Positions 32,784 through 40,849 of a DNA stretch of 46,797 nt are shown here, in pieces. The notes beneath the pieces are model-generated. The model saw only the letters and a list, made by a program, of their open reading frames with translations, did not search any database and was not told where the DNA came from. This stretch comes from VRUE01 sp035557635 (GTDB taxonomy: Bacteria; Actinomycetota; Thermoleophilia; Solirubrobacterales; 70-9). Position numbers and translations under genes: made by a program. The stretch spans positions 1 to 46,797 of the forward strand of contig DATMDR010000043.1 of NCBI GenBank assembly GCA_035557635.1, written 5' to 3'. Within the stretch, counting starts at the first letter, position 1. Each line of letters opens with the position of its first letter.

Positions 32784-33986
32784 CTAGGCGGCGGCGAGCG
32801 CCGGCGACTTGGAGGACTGTGCGGGGGCGATTCCCAGCTCCCGTGCCGCGGCGCCGACCAGCTTCGCCGCTCGCTCCAGCTCACCCTTGCGGTGGGTCGC
32901 CATCGCGGTGAAGCGCAGCCGCGAGGAGCCCTCGGGCACCGTCGGCGGGCGGATTCCCTGGGCGAAGACGCCGCGCTCGAGCGCCCGTTCGCTCAACTCC
33001 ATCGCCGGCGAGGCATCGCCGATCTCCACCGGGACGATCTGGGTCGACGAGCCGCCCACGGCGAGACCCTCGCCGGCCAGCGCGGTGCGCAGCGCCTCCG
33101 CATTGGCCTGCAGGCGCTCGACCCGGTGGGGATGGGACTCGAGCAACTCCAGCGCAGCCAGCGCGGCGGCGGCCGCGGGCGGCGGCGGCGCCGTCGAGAA
33201 GATGAACGGGCGGGCGGTGTTGACGAGGTACTCGACCAACTCGCCGCTCCCGCAGACGTATGCCCCGTAGGAGCCGAGCGCCTTGCCCAGGGTGCCGACG
33301 ACGACGTCGACCTCGTCGCCGAGGCCGGCGGCGGCGACCGAGCCGCGGCCGCCGGGGCCGAGCGCGCCGGTGGCGTGCGCCTCGTCGACCATCAGCCGAC
33401 AGCGGTGGCGACGGGAGAGCTCGGCCAACTGCTCCAGCGGAGCCACGTCGCCGTCCATCGAGAAGACGCCGTCGGTGACGATCAGCGAGGCCCGCTCGCC
33501 GGCCTCGCGCAGGGCCCAGGCGAGGTGCTCGAGGTCGCCGTGGCGGTAGACGAAGGTCTCGGCGCGGGAGAGGCGGCAGCCGTCGACGATGCTGGCGTGG
33601 TTGAGCTCGTCGGAGAAGACGACCTCGCCGCGCCCGGCGAGCGCCGCGATCGTGCCGGTGTTCGCCAGGTAGCCGGAGCCGAACAGCAGCGAGGCCTCAT
33701 AGCCCTTGAACTCGGCGAGCCGCTCCTCGAGGTGGCGGTGCGGCTGCATGTTGCCGGAGATCAGCCGCGAGGCCCCGGCCCCGGCCCCCCAGCGCATCGC
33801 CGCCTCGGCCGCCGCGCCGCGAACCCGCGGGTGGTCGGCCAGGCCCAGGTAGTTGTTCGAGCAGAGCAGCAGCACCGGCCGGCCGTCGAGCAGCACGCGC
33901 GGGCCCTGCGGTCCGCTGATGAGCCGCAGCCGCCGGTGGAGCCCCTGGTCGCGGAGCTCCTCCAGCCGATCTGCGATGTCGGTCAT
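32784..33986 (-). CDS. bioF: 8-amino-7-oxononanoate synthase
   Basis: The product is 400 aa. PLP-dependent condensation of pimeloyl-ACP/CoA with alanine. D201-EAH204 and the PLP lysine K235 in TLGKALGSYGAY are present; SNNYLGL and GSGYLANTG are typical. It overlaps bioB by four bases. No bioC, bioH or other pimeloyl-forming gene is visible in the window. Confidence 0.94.
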   Translation of the reverse strand: MTDIADRLEELRDQGLHRRLRLISGPQGPRVLLDGRPVLLLCSNNYLGLADHPRVRGAAAEAAMRWGAGAGASRLISGNMQPHRHLEERLAEFKGYEASLLFGSGYLANTGTIAALAGRGEVVFSDELNHASIVDGCRLSRAETFVYRHGDLEHLAWALREAGERASLIVTDGVFSMDGDVAPLEQLAELSRRHRCRLMVDEAHATGALGPGGRGSVAAAGLGDEVDVVVGTLGKALGSYGAYVCGSGELVEYLVNTARPFIFSTAPPPPAAAAALAALELLESHPHRVERLQANAEALRTALAGEGLAVGGSSTQIVPVEIGDASPAMELSERALERGVFAQGIRPPTVPEGSSRLRFTAMATHRKGELERAAKLVGAAARELGIAPAQSSKSPALAAA

Positions 33987-35107
33987 GCCGCTTGCGGGTA
34001 CGGCGGGGGCTTCTTCGTCTTCTTGATCACCCGCAGCTGGGTCGAGGGGTCCCAGAAGTTAGCCTCGTCCTGGCGGTCGATCAGCTCTTCGATCGGGGTC
34101 GCCGGTGCCTCGCCCGCGAGCCAGCCGGAGCGGTTGTCCGGCCGCGGGTTGGCGCCGTTATCGGGCTGGCGGGCCACGTTCAGGCCCAGCTCCTCGAACA
34201 TCGCCCGGTCGTCCTCGGGCTCGGCGCCGAGGGTGGTCAGGAAGTTGCCCATCATCACCCCGTTGAGCCCTGCCTTGACCGCCAGCGGCTGCAGGTCGCC
34301 GAGGTTCTCGACCCGGCCGCCGCAGAGGCGGAAGAGCGCGCCGGGGATGACCAGGCGGAAGACCGCCACCCACTTGACCACCTCCCAGGCGTCCATCAGG
34401 GGCCGGTCGCCGAACTTGGTGCCCTCACGCGGGTTGAGCAGGTTGATCGGCACTGAGGTCGGGTTCAGCTCGGTGAGCTCGAAGGCCATCTCGACCCGCT
34501 GCCGCGGCGACTCGCCGAGGTTGAGGATGCCGCCGACGCAGGTCTCGAGGCCCGCCTCCTTGACCGCGTCGATCGTCCGCAGCCTGCCCTCGTAGCGGAC
34601 CGTGGTCGTGACCTCGGGGTAGTAGGAGCGGGCCGACTCGACGTTGTGGTGGACGCGCTGGACTCCCGCTTCCTTCAGCTGCTTCGCTCGCTTCCCCGAC
34701 ATGTGGCCAATCGAGGCGCAGCGCTTCAGGTTGGTCTGCTCGGCGACTAGCCTCGTCCCTTCGAGGATCTTCTGGAAGTCCCGTTTGGAGAGCCCCTGGC
34801 CCTGGGTGACCATGCAGAAGCGGTGGGCGCCCGCGGCCTCGGCCGCCTTAGCGTGCTCGAGGATCTGCTCGGGCTCCATCATCGCGTGCATCGGCGTGTC
34901 CGCCTCGGCGTAGCGCGACTGGGCGCAGAAGCCGCAGTCCTCGGCGCAGCCGCCCGACTTGGCGTTGACCAGCGAGCACATGTCGGTCGAGTCGCCGAAG
35001 TTCTCTTTGCGCACCTGCCAGGCGCGCTCGACCAGCGTGCCGATCTCTTCGTGGCTGGATAGTTCGCCCAGCGACAGGGCTTCGTCGAACGAGATCAGGG
35101 AAGTCAT
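33983..35107 (-). CDS. bioB: Biotin synthase
   Basis: The product is 374 aa. A radical SAM enzyme that inserts sulphur into dethiobiotin. C54-AEDC58-GFC61 binds the [4Fe-4S] cluster; the later FRLVIPGALFRLCGGR region holds the [2Fe-2S] side. The C-terminal extension (about 60 residues, ending KKTKKPPPYPQ) is longer than in E. coli. A -10-like TAGCCT lies 9 nt upstream of the ATG, so the operon may be leaderless; I see no BirA-type operator. Confidence 0.95.
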   Translation of the reverse strand: MTSLISFDEALSLGELSSHEEIGTLVERAWQVRKENFGDSTDMCSLVNAKSGGCAEDCGFCAQSRYAEADTPMHAMMEPEQILEHAKAAEAAGAHRFCMVTQGQGLSKRDFQKILEGTRLVAEQTNLKRCASIGHMSGKRAKQLKEAGVQRVHHNVESARSYYPEVTTTVRYEGRLRTIDAVKEAGLETCVGGILNLGESPRQRVEMAFELTELNPTSVPINLLNPREGTKFGDRPLMDAWEVVKWVAVFRLVIPGALFRLCGGRVENLGDLQPLAVKAGLNGVMMGNFLTTLGAEPEDDRAMFEELGLNVARQPDNGANPRPDNRSGWLAGEAPATPIEELIDRQDEANFWDPSTQLRVIKKTKKPPPYPQAA

Positions 35108-35116
35108 TCGGGCGCA

Positions 35117-35185
35117 AGGCTAGGAACCAGGCCGGACGGCTGGCCACGCCTCGCGCGGGTCATCGCTGCCCGGTCCTCCTAACAT
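35117..35185. promoter_or_regulatory. Divergent promoters for bioB and the GH3 gene
   Basis: TAGCCT on the minus strand (35117-35122, 9 nt from the bioB ATG) and TAACAT on the plus strand (35180-35185, 6 nt from the GTG at 35192). No palindrome between them that would suggest a biotin repressor. Confidence 0.45.
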
Positions 35186-35191
35186 CGGCGC

Positions 35192-36310
35192 GTGCGCGCG
35201 GCGAAGACCAGGAGACGCAGGCGGCTCGCACTGGCCGCCTGCTGTGGGCTCGCGGTAGGAGCCTTCGCGTTCGGCGTCACGCTTGGCGATGGAGCAGCGC
35301 CGCCGCAACCGAGCGTCGCCAGCCGGCTCACACCCGAGCGGCTCGCTGGCCAGCGGATCATCGTCGGGTTTCCCGACCTGGAAGCTCCTCGTCCGGTCAA
35401 GCGGATGATCCGCGAGGGCCGTGTCGCCGGGGTGGTCCTCTTCGACGAAAACCTCGCCGGCCGCACTGCCGACCGCCGGCTCATACGAGGTCTGCAGTCG
35501 GTTCCGCGCCCGCCCGGCCTGCGCGACCCGCTGCTGGTGATGATCGACCAGGAGGGCGGGCTGGTGAAGAGGGTCGGCGGCGCGCCGACCGCCTCCGCCC
35601 GGGAGATGGGCGCCCGCGGCGCTGCCTTCAGCCGCGAGCAGGGTCGGCTCACGGCGCGCAACCTGAGCGCTCTCGGCGTCAACGTCGACCTGGCGCCGGT
35701 CCTCGACGTCGCCCGTCCCGGCGGCACGATCGACGAGACCGAACGCGGCTTCGGCTCGAGCGCCGGGCAGGTGGAGGAGACCGCCGTGCCCTTCGCCGCA
35801 GCGCTCCAGGAGGGTGGGGTGGCGGCCACGGCGAAGCACTTCCCCGGGCTTGGCGAGGCCCGTCTCAACACCGACTTCGCGGTTGAACGAGTCGATCTCT
35901 CCAGGCAGGAGCTGCGACGAGTCGACGAGGCGCCCTACCGGCATTTTATCGATGCAGGCGGCGAGCTGGTGATGCTCAGCACCGCGATCTACCCGGCCTT
36001 CTCACCCAGGCCTGCCGCCTTCGCCCGCCCGATCGCGACCGGCGAGCTGCGCCGCCGGCTCGGCTTCGACGGCGTTTCGATCACCGACGCCCTCGAGACC
36101 GTCGCCGTGCGCGACTTCGGCGGCCCGGCCAAGGCAGGCCTCGCGGCAGCGGGCGCTGGCGTCGACCTCCTCCTCTTCACCGACTACAGCGCCGGCGCCC
36201 AAGCCCAGCGCGCCCTGGCGCGCCGAGTCCGCACTCGGTCGACGGTCAGGGCCGCCGCGGAAGAGTCGGTGAGCCGCATCCTGCGCCTACGTCACCGTCT
36301 CGCCCGCTAG
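35192..36310 (+). CDS. Glycoside hydrolase family 3 N-terminal domain protein (NagZ-like, secreted)
   Basis: The product is 372 aa with an N-terminal signal or membrane anchor (basic 1-12, hydrophobic 13-30). The GH3 (beta/alpha)8 domain has DQEGG (119-123), K215-H216-FPGLG and D299 in SITDALE, the expected nucleophile. NagZ normally has a D-x-H in the loop after KHFPG to serve as acid/base; here the loop reads EARLNTDFAV, so that His is missing. Function could be beta-N-acetylglucosaminidase of the cell wall or a changed activity. TAACAT 6 nt upstream of the GTG. Confidence 0.8.
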   Translation: MRAAKTRRRRRLALAACCGLAVGAFAFGVTLGDGAAPPQPSVASRLTPERLAGQRIIVGFPDLEAPRPVKRMIREGRVAGVVLFDENLAGRTADRRLIRGLQSVPRPPGLRDPLLVMIDQEGGLVKRVGGAPTASAREMGARGAAFSREQGRLTARNLSALGVNVDLAPVLDVARPGGTIDETERGFGSSAGQVEETAVPFAAALQEGGVAATAKHFPGLGEARLNTDFAVERVDLSRQELRRVDEAPYRHFIDAGGELVMLSTAIYPAFSPRPAAFARPIATGELRRRLGFDGVSITDALETVAVRDFGGPAKAGLAAAGAGVDLLLFTDYSAGAQAQRALARRVRTRSTVRAAAEESVSRILRLRHRLAR

Positions 36311-36325
36311 GCGCGCGGAGACGCC

Positions 36326-36973
36326 TCACTCGACTGGCGTCGCCGCCAGCGACTCCCAGAGGTAGAGCGAGGCGAGGCTGCGGTGGGGCCGCCAGGGCTC
36401 ACCGATCTCCAGCACCTGCGTAGGGGGCGGCATCTCCTCGAGCCCGTACTCGATTTGAACGGCCTTGCGGATGCCGAGGTCGCCGCCGGAGAGCACGTCG
36501 GGGCGCTCGAGGTGGAAGAGCAGGAACATCTCGGCGGTCCACTGGCCGAGGCCGCGGACGGCGACGATCTCCTCGATCACCTCCTCGTCGGGGAGCCGGT
36601 CCAGCCGGTCGACCTCGAGCTCGCCGGCGATCACGTGGGAGGCGAGGTCGCGGATGTACTCGACCTTGCGCCCGGAGAGGCCGGCGCCGCGCAGGTCCTT
36701 CTCGCTCGCTTCGAGCAGCTCCTCCGGGCTCGGCGTGCGGCCGCCGAAGATCTCAATGACGCGGCCGTAGATCGTCCGCGCCGCCTTGGTCGAGAGCTGC
36801 TGGCCGACGATTGCCCGCAGCAGCGCCCCGTAGGCGTCGGCGGGACGCTCCTCGCTGCGCCGTTTCAGCCGCGTCTTCACGTCCAGCTTGCCGATTCGCT
36901 CGATCAGATCCGCCATCACGGGGTCGGAGGCGGCGAGCGCTTTGCGGGCGGCAGCGCTCACTTTCCCTTCCAT
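36326..36973 (-). CDS. DNA-3-methyladenine glycosylase-like HhH-GPD protein
   Basis: The product is 215 aa, base-excision repair of alkylated purines. The helix-hairpin-helix and GPD part reads EEIVAVRGLGQWTAEMFLLF with the catalytic Asp in VLSGGDLGIRKAV; the front helix LLRAIVGQQLSTKAARTI is typical of AlkA-like enzymes. It overlaps the crotonase gene by 16 nt and ends 15 nt from the convergent GH3 gene. Its operon with acyl-CoA genes has no obvious reason. Confidence 0.88.
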   Translation of the reverse strand: MEGKVSAAARKALAASDPVMADLIERIGKLDVKTRLKRRSEERPADAYGALLRAIVGQQLSTKAARTIYGRVIEIFGGRTPSPEELLEASEKDLRGAGLSGRKVEYIRDLASHVIAGELEVDRLDRLPDEEVIEEIVAVRGLGQWTAEMFLLFHLERPDVLSGGDLGIRKAVQIEYGLEEMPPPTQVLEIGEPWRPHRSLASLYLWESLAATPVE

Positions 36974-37764
36974 TCCGGCTTGCGTTTCTCGGCGAAGGCA
37001 CGGATCCCCTCGCGCAGGTCCTCGGAGGAGAAGCAGGACTCGCGCAGGGCGATCAGGCCGGCCTCCTGCTGTTCGTTGAGGACGGGAGAAGCGTTGAGCA
37101 ACTCGATCGCGCTCTTGTTGCCGCGCATCGAGAGCGGCGCGTTGGCGGCGATCTCGGCGGCGAGCTGGACGGAGAGGTCCTCGAGCCGGTCGTCGGCGAC
37201 GACTTCGTGGACGAGGCCGATCTGCTCGGCGCGGGAGGCCTCGAAGTTGCGCCCGGTCAGGAATAGCTCCTTGGTCCGCGCCAGGCCGACCGTGTCGAGG
37301 AACTTGCGCAGCCCGGTGTGTCCGTAGACGAGGCCGAGCTTGGCCGGCGGCATCCCCAGCTTTGCCCCGGCGGCGCAGATCCGCAAATCGCAGGTGATCG
37401 CCAGCTCCAGCCCGCCCCCGAGGCAGTGGCCGTTGATCGCGGCGACCGTCGGCCAGGGATGGGAGGCGAGCGCCTCCAGGGCACGGTGGAAGGGGTGGGC
37501 GACGAGCGCCTCGGCATCGCGCTCGAAGGTCTCGGCGGGGAAGGAGGCGATGTCGTAGCCGGCCGAGAAGACCGGCGGCGCGCCGGTGATCAGCAGGCAG
37601 CGGGTCTCGATGCCACGGTCGAGGCGCGGCAGGGTCTCGGCCAGCGCGTCGAGGATCTCGTGGTCGAGCGCGTTGCGGCGCTCGGGATTGGAGAGGCGGA
37701 TGCGGACGACCGCCTCGGCCGGGGAGTCGAGCAGGAGCTTGCCGCCGGCGAGCTGCTCGCTCAC
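36958..37764 (-). CDS. Enoyl-CoA hydratase/isomerase family protein (crotonase)
   Basis: The product is 268 aa, starting at GTG that overlaps the preceding stop by four bases. The oxyanion-hole segments FSAGYDI and GHCLGGGLELA are present. In the active site the Glu normally in the G-x-P-E motif is replaced (GMPPAKLGL), while the second Glu (TKELFLTG) is kept. Hydratase activity is thus uncertain; isomerase or another crotonase reaction is possible. It lies between a biotinyl protein and a DNA glycosylase. Confidence 0.84.
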   Translation of the reverse strand: MSEQLAGGKLLLDSPAEAVVRIRLSNPERRNALDHEILDALAETLPRLDRGIETRCLLITGAPPVFSAGYDIASFPAETFERDAEALVAHPFHRALEALASHPWPTVAAINGHCLGGGLELAITCDLRICAAGAKLGMPPAKLGLVYGHTGLRKFLDTVGLARTKELFLTGRNFEASRAEQIGLVHEVVADDRLEDLSVQLAAEIAANAPLSMRGNKSAIELLNASPVLNEQQEAGLIALRESCFSSEDLREGIRAFAEKRKPEWKGK

Positions 37765-37973
37765 TCGAGCACTACGAGGACGTCGCCTTCGCTGACCGAC
37801 TGGCCCTCCTCGCAGCGGATCTCCTTGATGGTCCCGTCGTCCTCGGCCTCGACCGGGATCTCCATCTTCATCGACTCGAGGATGACAACGGTGTCGCCGT
37901 CTTCGACTTTGTCGCCGACCGCCACCTCGACTTTCCAGACGTTGCCGGTGATGTGCGCCTCGATGTCCGCCAT
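37761..37973 (-). CDS. Stand-alone biotinyl/lipoyl carrier protein (TB7.3-like)
   Basis: The product is 70 aa, a single biotinyl domain. The biotinylation motif is ESMKME with the Lys at about residue 38. Its size and sequence pattern resemble Rv3221c (TB7.3) of Mycobacterium. It may be the carrier of an acyl-CoA carboxylase encoded elsewhere. The ATG at 37973 is preferred over one 12 nt upstream because TATTGT lies 8 nt before it. Coupled by GTGA to the crotonase. Confidence 0.86.
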   Translation of the reverse strand: MADIEAHITGNVWKVEVAVGDKVEDGDTVVILESMKMEIPVEAEDDGTIKEIRCEEGQSVSEGDVLVVLE

Positions 37974-37980
37974 GGGCGGG

Positions 37981-37987
37981 GACAATA
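37981..37987. promoter_or_regulatory. Overlapping divergent -10 elements
   Basis: The same bases read GACAAT on the plus strand (37981-37986, 7 nt before the GTG at 37994) and TATTGT on the minus strand (37982-37987, 8 nt before the ATG at 37973). The two promoters share the element and would compete. Confidence 0.45.
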
Positions 37988-37993
37988 TCCGCC

Positions 37994-38695
37994 GTGCAGG
38001 ACTCCCTTGCCGTGATCGTCGCCGCCCGCAACGAGGCGGACCGGGTCGGCGCCACGGTCGCGGCGCTGCGCGAGGCCTTCCCCGGCGCGGCGATCTGGGT
38101 GGCCGACGACGCCTCGGACGACGGCACCGCGGAGACCGCCCTGGCGGCCGGTGCCCAGGTGGTCAGCCGCGGCCGTCCGCACGGCAAGGGCGCCAACGTG
38201 ACGGCGGCGGCTGAAGCGGCGCTGAGCGCCGATCCCGTGCCGCGGCTCGTCCTGCTTTGCGACGGCGACCTCGGCGTCTCGGCGGGCGCGCTGGCACCCC
38301 TGGTCGAAGGGGTGGAGCGGGGTGAGTGCGACCTCGGCGTCGCTGCCTTCGCCCGTCGCGTCGGCGGCGGCTTCGGCATCGCTCTGGGCTTCGCCCGCTG
38401 GGCGATCCGCCGTCGCTGCGGCCTGGAGACGACCGCGCCGATCTCTGGCCAGCGGGCGATGCGGGTCGAGGTTCTGCGCGCGGCGCTTCCCTTCGCCCGC
38501 GGCTACGGGATGGAGGTGGGGATGACGATCGACGCCGTCCGCAATGGTTACCGCCTGCGCGAGTACGAGCTCGACCTCAGCCACCGCGCCACCGGCCGCT
38601 CCGCGGCCGGCTTCCTCCATCGCGCCCGCCAGCTGCGGGATTTCGCCCGGGTGTTCTTGGTCAAGGGGGGAGAGTCTCCGCGCTCTGGTTCTTAG
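37994..38695 (+). CDS. Glycosyltransferase family 2 protein
   Basis: The product is 233 aa, GT-A fold. VIVAARNEADRVGATV at the start, VADDASDDGTAE (nucleotide-binding DD), and CDGDLGV as the DxD motif. The C-terminal part has a short hydrophobic stretch with IALGFARWAIRR but no clear membrane anchor. Donor and acceptor unknown; similar proteins act on polyprenyl phosphate or glycerate derivatives. GTG start with a -10 7 nt upstream. Confidence 0.84.
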   Translation: MQDSLAVIVAARNEADRVGATVAALREAFPGAAIWVADDASDDGTAETALAAGAQVVSRGRPHGKGANVTAAAEAALSADPVPRLVLLCDGDLGVSAGALAPLVEGVERGECDLGVAAFARRVGGGFGIALGFARWAIRRRCGLETTAPISGQRAMRVEVLRAALPFARGYGMEVGMTIDAVRNGYRLREYELDLSHRATGRSAAGFLHRARQLRDFARVFLVKGGESPRSGS

Positions 38696-38737
38696 GGAGG
38701 CATGAACCAGCCCGCAACCGCCGTTGCCCCTGCTACC

Positions 38738-38761
38738 TTTACCTCAACCACTCTAGGTAAA
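38738..38761 (+). promoter_or_regulatory. VapB operator with -10
   Basis: TTTACCT (38738-38744), 10-nt spacer, AGGTAAA (38755-38761): perfect 7-bp arms right upstream of the antitoxin ATG at 38765. The -10-like TAGGTA overlaps the right arm, so binding of the VapBC complex would block transcription. Confidence 0.6.
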
Positions 38762-38764
38762 GCA

Positions 38765-38983
38765 ATGCCAAAGCTCTCTCGTAAGAACCAGGTGACGATC
38801 CCCGTCGAAGTGCTGCGCAAGTCTGGCCTCGAGCCGGGGGACGAGCTCAATGTGCGGGCGGTTGGGCGGGGGCGGCTGGAGCTTGAGCGCCGCCCTGATC
38901 TGGTCGATCAGTTCGCCGGCAGCCTCCCTTCCGCATATCCACCCGGCTACCTCGAGGGGCTGCGGTCCGAGTGGGAGCGGTAG
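38765..38983 (+). CDS. vapB: VapB-type antitoxin (SpoVT/AbrB fold)
   Basis: The product is 72 aa. The swapped-hairpin DNA-binding domain reads MPKLSRKNQVTIPVEVLRKSGLEPGDELNVRAV; the C-terminal tail (LVDQFAGSLPSAYPPGYLEGLRSEW) is the toxin-wrapping part. I chose the ATG at 38765 over one 63 nt upstream because the operator lies between them. The 13-nt overlap with the toxin gene implies coupling. Confidence 0.85.
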   Translation: MPKLSRKNQVTIPVEVLRKSGLEPGDELNVRAVGRGRLELERRPDLVDQFAGSLPSAYPPGYLEGLRSEWER

Positions 38984-39336
38984 CCCTCGACGCCAGCGTC
39001 GCGATCGGTTTTCTCGATCCGACCGACGCACATCATGAGCGCGCAGTCGCGAGCCTGCGCGAGACCGACCAGGACGAGCTGCTGATTGCGGCCAGCGTCT
39101 ACAGCGAGATCCTCGTCTGGCCGCTCGCCAAAGGGCACGGCGACCTGGTCGAGGAGTTCATCGACGGCCTCCGTGTGGAGGTCGTCCCCCTAAGCCGCGA
39201 GATCGCGAGAGGCGCCGCCGAGCTGCGGGCCAAGCACCGTGCTCTGCGCCTCGCCGACGCCTTCGTGCTAGCGACAGCCCGGTACCGCGAGGCTGCCCTG
39301 CTCACCTTCGACGACCGCCTGAGCCGCTTCGCGTAG
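38971..39336 (+). CDS. vapC: VapC-type PIN-domain ribonuclease toxin
   Basis: The product is 121 aa. The four acidic PIN residues are D7 (LDASV), E46 (YSEIL), D96 (LADAF) and D114 (FDDRL), so a Mg-dependent RNase is expected, cleaving tRNA or rRNA in known members. GTG start overlaps vapB. Ends 3 nt from the convergent amidase gene. Confidence 0.88.
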   Translation: MGAVALDASVAIGFLDPTDAHHERAVASLRETDQDELLIAASVYSEILVWPLAKGHGDLVEEFIDGLRVEVVPLSREIARGAAELRAKHRALRLADAFVLATARYREAALLTFDDRLSRFA

Positions 39337-39339
39337 GCC

Positions 39340-40782
39340 CTAGGCCCGGTGCTCCCAAGGCGCCTGCGGCCAGCCGTCGCCGGCACGCTCCAGGGCCCCT
39401 GCGATTTCCAGCAGGGTCGCCTCGTCGTTTTCGCGGCCGAGCAGCTGGGCGCCGATCGGCAGGCCCGATGCCGTCAGTCCGGCCGGGACGCTGATCCCGG
39501 GCCAGCCGGTCACGTTCCAGGCGAAGGCGAATGGGCAAGTGGCGCTGGCGACCGTGCTGGTGCCCCAGTAGCCGCGTCCCTCGAGGACTCCGATCCGGGG
39601 CGGCGGCTTCGCCGTGGTCGGGGTGAGGACGACGTCGAAGCGGTCGAAGATGCGGCCTACTCGGCGGCGCAGGGCGGGCTCGGCGGCGCGGGAGAGCCTC
39701 AAGGGAACTCCGCTGAGCGCCTTGCCCAGCTTCGCGTGGACGCGGGTGCGCGGCTCCAAGCAGGAGCGGTCCTCGACGTTGGCGCTGAGCCACGCGTCGA
39801 CCCCGGCCATGCCGCGGGGGATGATCGCCGGGCCGACGAGGCCGTAGTCGGGGTCGGCCGGCGTGACGTCGTGGCCGAGCTCGCCTAGTCGGTCAGCCGT
39901 CGCTTCGATCGCGCGGCGGTGCTCGTCGTCGACCTTGCCGGACAGTCCGAAGGGTGTGGCGAAGGAAACCGCGACGCGCAGGCGGCGCGGCTCGCGGGCG
40001 GCTGCCTCCGAGAACGGCTCCGCCGGCACTGGCGGGCGGTGGAGGTCGGCCGGCACATTGCCGTGGATCGCGTCGAGGAGCAGGGCCGCATCGGCGACGT
40101 TACGCGTCAGCGGCCCGTAGCAGCTGAGCCCGTTGAAGGCCTCGGGATCTGGCCAGGTGGAGACGCGGCCGCGCTGTGGCTTGAGGCCGATCAAGCCGGT
40201 CCAGGCCGCGGGGATGCGGATCGAACCCGCCCCGTCCGAGCCGACGGCGGCGGCCACGATCCCGGCGGCCACCGCGGCTGCCGCGCCACCGCTGGAGCCG
40301 CCGGGCGTGTGGTCGGTGTTCCAGGGGTTACGGGTGGCGCCATGGGTCGTGGTCTCGGTGAAGTGCCACTGGCCGACCTCCGGGGCGTGGGTCTTGCCGA
40401 TCACGATCGCCCCCGCCTCGCGCAGCCGCCGCACCATCTCGGCGTCGCGCACCGCGGCCTCATGCTCGCCTGCGCACCCGAAGGGGGAGGTGCAGCCGGT
40501 CAGGTGGACGTCGTCCTTGATCGCCACCGGGACCCCGAGCAGCGGTGCGCCGTTTCCTTCGCCGAGTCGAGCGTCTGCCGTGTCGGCCTCCGCCAAAGCC
40601 TCCTCTGCGCGCAGCAGGCGGAAGGCGTTGAGGTCTGGTTGGGCTGCCTCCGCCCGCTCCAGCGCGGTCTCGACCAGCTCGCGGGAGGACACCTCGCCCG
40701 TGACCAGGAGTGCGGCCTGCTCGGCCAGTCCGTGAGCCTCGCTCGCGGTCTCCGGCGTTTTCGAAATCGTCTCGCTGGACAT
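39340..40782 (-). CDS. Amidase signature family enzyme
   Basis: The product is 480 aa. The Ser-cis-Ser-Lys triad is K89 (AIKDD), S163 or S164 (GGSSGG) and S187 (GSDGAGSIRIPA). It hydrolyses an amide, with substrates ranging from simple amides to peptides; a GatA role is unlikely as no gatB or gatC is near. Start ATG 40782 follows GGGAGG. Divergent from a TetR gene that shares a 16-bp palindrome, so the TetR may control it. Confidence 0.87.
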   Translation of the reverse strand: MSSETISKTPETASEAHGLAEQAALLVTGEVSSRELVETALERAEAAQPDLNAFRLLRAEEALAEADTADARLGEGNGAPLLGVPVAIKDDVHLTGCTSPFGCAGEHEAAVRDAEMVRRLREAGAIVIGKTHAPEVGQWHFTETTTHGATRNPWNTDHTPGGSSGGAAAAVAAGIVAAAVGSDGAGSIRIPAAWTGLIGLKPQRGRVSTWPDPEAFNGLSCYGPLTRNVADAALLLDAIHGNVPADLHRPPVPAEPFSEAAAREPRRLRVAVSFATPFGLSGKVDDEHRRAIEATADRLGELGHDVTPADPDYGLVGPAIIPRGMAGVDAWLSANVEDRSCLEPRTRVHAKLGKALSGVPLRLSRAAEPALRRRVGRIFDRFDVVLTPTTAKPPPRIGVLEGRGYWGTSTVASATCPFAFAWNVTGWPGISVPAGLTASGLPIGAQLLGRENDEATLLEIAGALERAGDGWPQAPWEHRA

Positions 40783-40804
40783 GGGGCCTCCCTCGCAGGC
40801 GCTA

Positions 40805-40841
40805 GTTCGTTCGAACGAACAATAGGCCAAACGAGTACTCT
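40805..40841. promoter_or_regulatory. TetR palindromic operator and promoter
   Basis: GTTCGTTCGAACGAAC (40805-40820) is a perfect 16-bp palindrome between the divergent amidase and TetR genes. TACTCT (40836-40841) lies 8 nt before the TetR TTG start. Typical layout for a divergent TetR autoregulator. Confidence 0.65.
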
Positions 40842-40849
40842 GCCGCAGC

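Noticed and set aside
35108..35191. Biotin repressor (BirA or BioQ) operator or riboswitch before bioB
   Set aside because: Only two -10-like elements; no extended palindrome or conserved structured leader is seen.
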